A DNA stretch of 6,916 nt from positions 1-6,916 of the forward strand of contig JAJDEC010000008.1 of assembly GCA_029259995.1 (NCBI GenBank), written 5' to 3'. Position numbers and translations under genes: made by a program. This document shows, piece by piece, positions 5,137-6,916 of this stretch. Under the pieces are notes generated by a model. That model had not been told where the DNA came from. It did not search any database and was given only the letters and a program-made list of their open reading frames with translations. Every line of letters starts with the position of its first letter. Position 1 is the first letter of the stretch. The DNA is from Phycisphaerae bacterium (lineage in GTDB: Bacteria > Planctomycetota > Phycisphaerae > UBA1845 > UTPLA1).

Positions 5137-6916
5137 CTATGGCGAGACGAGCAGGCTGACGAACTGGACGAGATCGCTCTGGTTGATGACGGCGCCGCCG
5201 CCTGCGAGATCGGCGCACAGGCAGTTTCCGTTGCCGGTCGTTCCTGTCAGGAAGCAATCGATGAATGACGCGATATCGCCGCCGTTGATCAATCCGTCTT
5301 CGTTGACGTCGCCGAGTGCGCTGCCGCACGTCTGGACGACGGGGCAGACGGCCGGGAAGCTGTTGCCGCCGCCATTCGTATAGGCGCCCTGGATGTTGGT
5401 TGGCGAATTCTGGCAGAAGATGGAATTCGAGACAGTCGGGGAGGACCCGCCGTTGAAGAACGCGCCGCCGCCGAACCAGCCGGCGGGCATCGTGTTGTTG
5501 CGCACGATGCAGTCATTGATCAGCGGCGAGCCGGAGAGGACTTCGATGCCGCCGCCGGCGTTGGTGAAGCTGCCGCCCGTCGCGCCGCGAATCGTGAAGC
5601 CGTCGAGGGTTCCGCTGGAGAGAATGACGCCGCGCGTGCCGAGCCCCGTGACATCGATGGTCGTGACTTCGGGACCGGCGCTGCTCTGAAGCGTGATGGC
5701 CTTGTCGAGGTAATGAATACTCTCGGCATACACGCCCGGCGCGACGACGATGACGTCGCCGGGGTTGGCGTTGACGATCGCCGTCGAGATTCGTGCGTAG
5801 TAGAGGCCTTGTGTCGTGTTGTGCACGACTTCGCATTCGTCCGGAACCCCGGAGCCGTCGTTGTCGTCAGCCGTTCCCATCGAAATCTCGACGCTGTCGC
5901 AGAGACCGTTGTGGTTGCAATCGGCGCCGGCGACGGCGGGCGTGATGCATGAGTAGAGCGGCGCGCCCGCGCCGAGAATGTCATTGGTCGCATTGGGCCC
6001 GAAGGTCGTGCCGATGGGTGAATTGCCGGAGAGCATGATGTCGCAGTTGAGGAATCCGTTGCAGTGATTCCCGCCCCAGTTGTGGCCGACTTCGTGCGCG
6101 ACCAGCGAGACGTATCGGGCGAATGAAAGGCCGTTGATCTGATCGACGCCGTAGCTGAACGACAGGTTGCAGGGCACGCCGGTATATGCCCGACCGATGA
6201 CGTTGCCGTTGAAGTTCAGACCGGAGAACAGGTGCGCGAATCGACGATTCACGCCGGGCTGTGTCGCGTTGTACCAGTCCTTGAAGTCGACGAGCAGCGT
6301 CTGCTCGTCGATTTCGCCTCCGCCGACACTGACGGGCGTGATCTGGTTGCCGCCGCTCCAGATGTCAATCTGTTCGATCTCGTAGCGGATGCCGAGCTGC
6401 TCCTCGTAGATGAACGACACGGCGTTGATGATCGCCTCGATGGCGGCGATCGTGTTCGGCGCGCTGGAGCCGTTGTTCACGTAATAGTCGAAGTCGGCGA
6501 CGATCGCGATCTTTGTGACGATCGGATCGCAACTGGTCATGACGCCGCGCGGGGCGCCGCCGGTCGGTGTGGTCGGCGGCGCATCATCGACGCCGCAGTG
6601 CCATGGGCCGGCTGGCAATTCATCGATGGCGAATACCGCATGGGCCTCGGGTGATGCGTCGTGATCGACGCCCTCGGCGGGTTGGACGCTCCAGATGCGA
6701 CCGTCGGCGTCGCGGATGTAGGCGGTAATTCGGCCGTCGCGAATTGAGGCGACGGCGCGGCTGCCGGCTTGATCGACGATCTCGCCGCGATATGTCGTGG
6801 CGATCGATTCGACGGGGGCGCCGGCGATGCCGTCTGCGTCGTGTTCGAAGGCACGAAACGACGCCGAGCGGATCGTGTGCGGCGCGAGGTGCAATGTCAC
6901 GTCGGTGTCGTGTAAT
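5137..6916 (-). CDS. Secreted metzincin zinc protease with beta-helix and dockerin-like C-terminus, 5' end outside the window
   Basis: This is a predicted exported zinc endopeptidase. The frame is open from the right edge to TAG at 5137-5139, 592 codons. Residues here are counted from the Val codon at 6900, which is probably internal. Residues 1-95 resemble a reprolysin-type prodomain ('TYRGEIVDQAGSRAVASI', 'IRDADGRIWSVQP'), and 'PWHCGVDD' (99-106) resembles a cysteine switch. The catalytic domain (about 125-320) has HEVGHNWGGNH with H269, E270, H273 and H279, and the Met-turn 'CDIML' with M289. A linker at 327-357 ('DCNHNGLCD' to 'GVPDECE') is a typical planctomycete calcium-type repeat. Residues about 360-520 look like a short right-handed beta-helix ('PGDVIVVAPGVYAES', 'SSGTLDGFTIRG'). 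The C-terminus (about 528-587) is dockerin-like with calcium loop D531-D542 and a degenerate second loop. The signal peptide must lie outside the window. Substrate is unknown. I infer cell-surface or extracellular action. Confidence 0.9.
   Translation of the reverse strand, partial: LHDTDVTLHLAPHTIRSASFRAFEHDADGIAGAPVESIATTYRGEIVDQAGSRAVASIRDGRITAYIRDADGRIWSVQPAEGVDHDASPEAHAVFAIDELPAGPWHCGVDDAPPTTPTGGAPRGVMTSCDPIVTKIAIVADFDYYVNNGSSAPNTIAAIEAIINAVSFIYEEQLGIRYEIEQIDIWSGGNQITPVSVGGGEIDEQTLLVDFKDWYNATQPGVNRRFAHLFSGLNFNGNVIGRAYTGVPCNLSFSYGVDQINGLSFARYVSLVAHEVGHNWGGNHCNGFLNCDIMLSGNSPIGTTFGPNATNDILGAGAPLYSCITPAVAGADCNHNGLCDSVEISMGTADDNDGSGVPDECEVVHNTTQGLYYARISTAIVNANPGDVIVVAPGVYAESIHYLDKAITLQSSAGPEVTTIDVTGLGTRGVILSSGTLDGFTIRGATGGSFTNAGGGIEVLSGSPLINDCIVRNNTMPAGWFGGGAFFNGGSSPTVSNSIFCQNSPTNIQGAYTNGGGNSFPAVCPVVQTCGSALGDVNEDGLINGGDIASFIDCFLTGTTGNGNCLCADLAGGGAVINQSDLVQFVSLLVSP

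Noticed and set aside
6898..6900. GTG at 6900 as the protease start
   Set aside because: The frame stays open to the window edge. The residues here already look like the inside of a prodomain, and a secreted protease should begin with a signal peptide, which is absent.

Overview
The window carries five protein genes, all on the minus strand. From right to left, which is the direction of transcription, they are: a secreted metalloprotease whose 5' end lies outside the window, pyruvate kinase, a GT4 glycosyltransferase, an ABC-2 polysaccharide export permease, and its Wzt-type ATPase whose 3' end lies outside the window. I see no RNA genes, mobile elements or CRISPR array. The GC-rich base composition and two signatures in the protease suggest a member of the Planctomycetota, perhaps near Phycisphaerae. 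The signatures are the 'DCNHNG...GVPDECE' linker and a C-terminal dockerin-like segment with 'GDVNEDGLINGGDIASF'. This assignment is an inference from motif style, not from a marker gene.

Right part (5137-6916): a multidomain exported zinc protease. The visible part has a reprolysin-like prodomain with a candidate cysteine switch (CGVDD), a metzincin catalytic domain (HEVGHNWGGNH plus a Met-turn), a calcium-type linker, a short right-handed beta-helix region, and a dockerin-like pair of calcium loops of which the second is degenerate. The gene starts beyond the right edge.

Middle (3540-5136): pyruvate kinase, with all catalytic residues and the residue set associated with potassium-independent enzymes. 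Its 151-base leader holds a perfect 8-bp inverted repeat that would place the Shine-Dalgarno sequence in a stem.

Left part (1-3539): a polysaccharide synthesis and export operon. The glycosyltransferase has a strong ribosome binding site and a leader with three consecutive inverted repeats. It overlaps the permease by 4 bases (GTGA), and the ATPase follows 60 bases after the permease. The ATPase carries a C-terminal domain of the Wzt_C type, which in characterised O-antigen exporters recognises the finished glycan. The three genes together would make and export a surface glycan (O-antigen, capsule or similar), and the operon probably continues past the left edge.

I found no clearly undescribed multi-gene system. 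The points most worth a second look are the protease architecture with its cysteine-switch-like motif, the possible RNA structure over the pyk ribosome binding site, and a strong excess of the palindrome CGATCG across the window.
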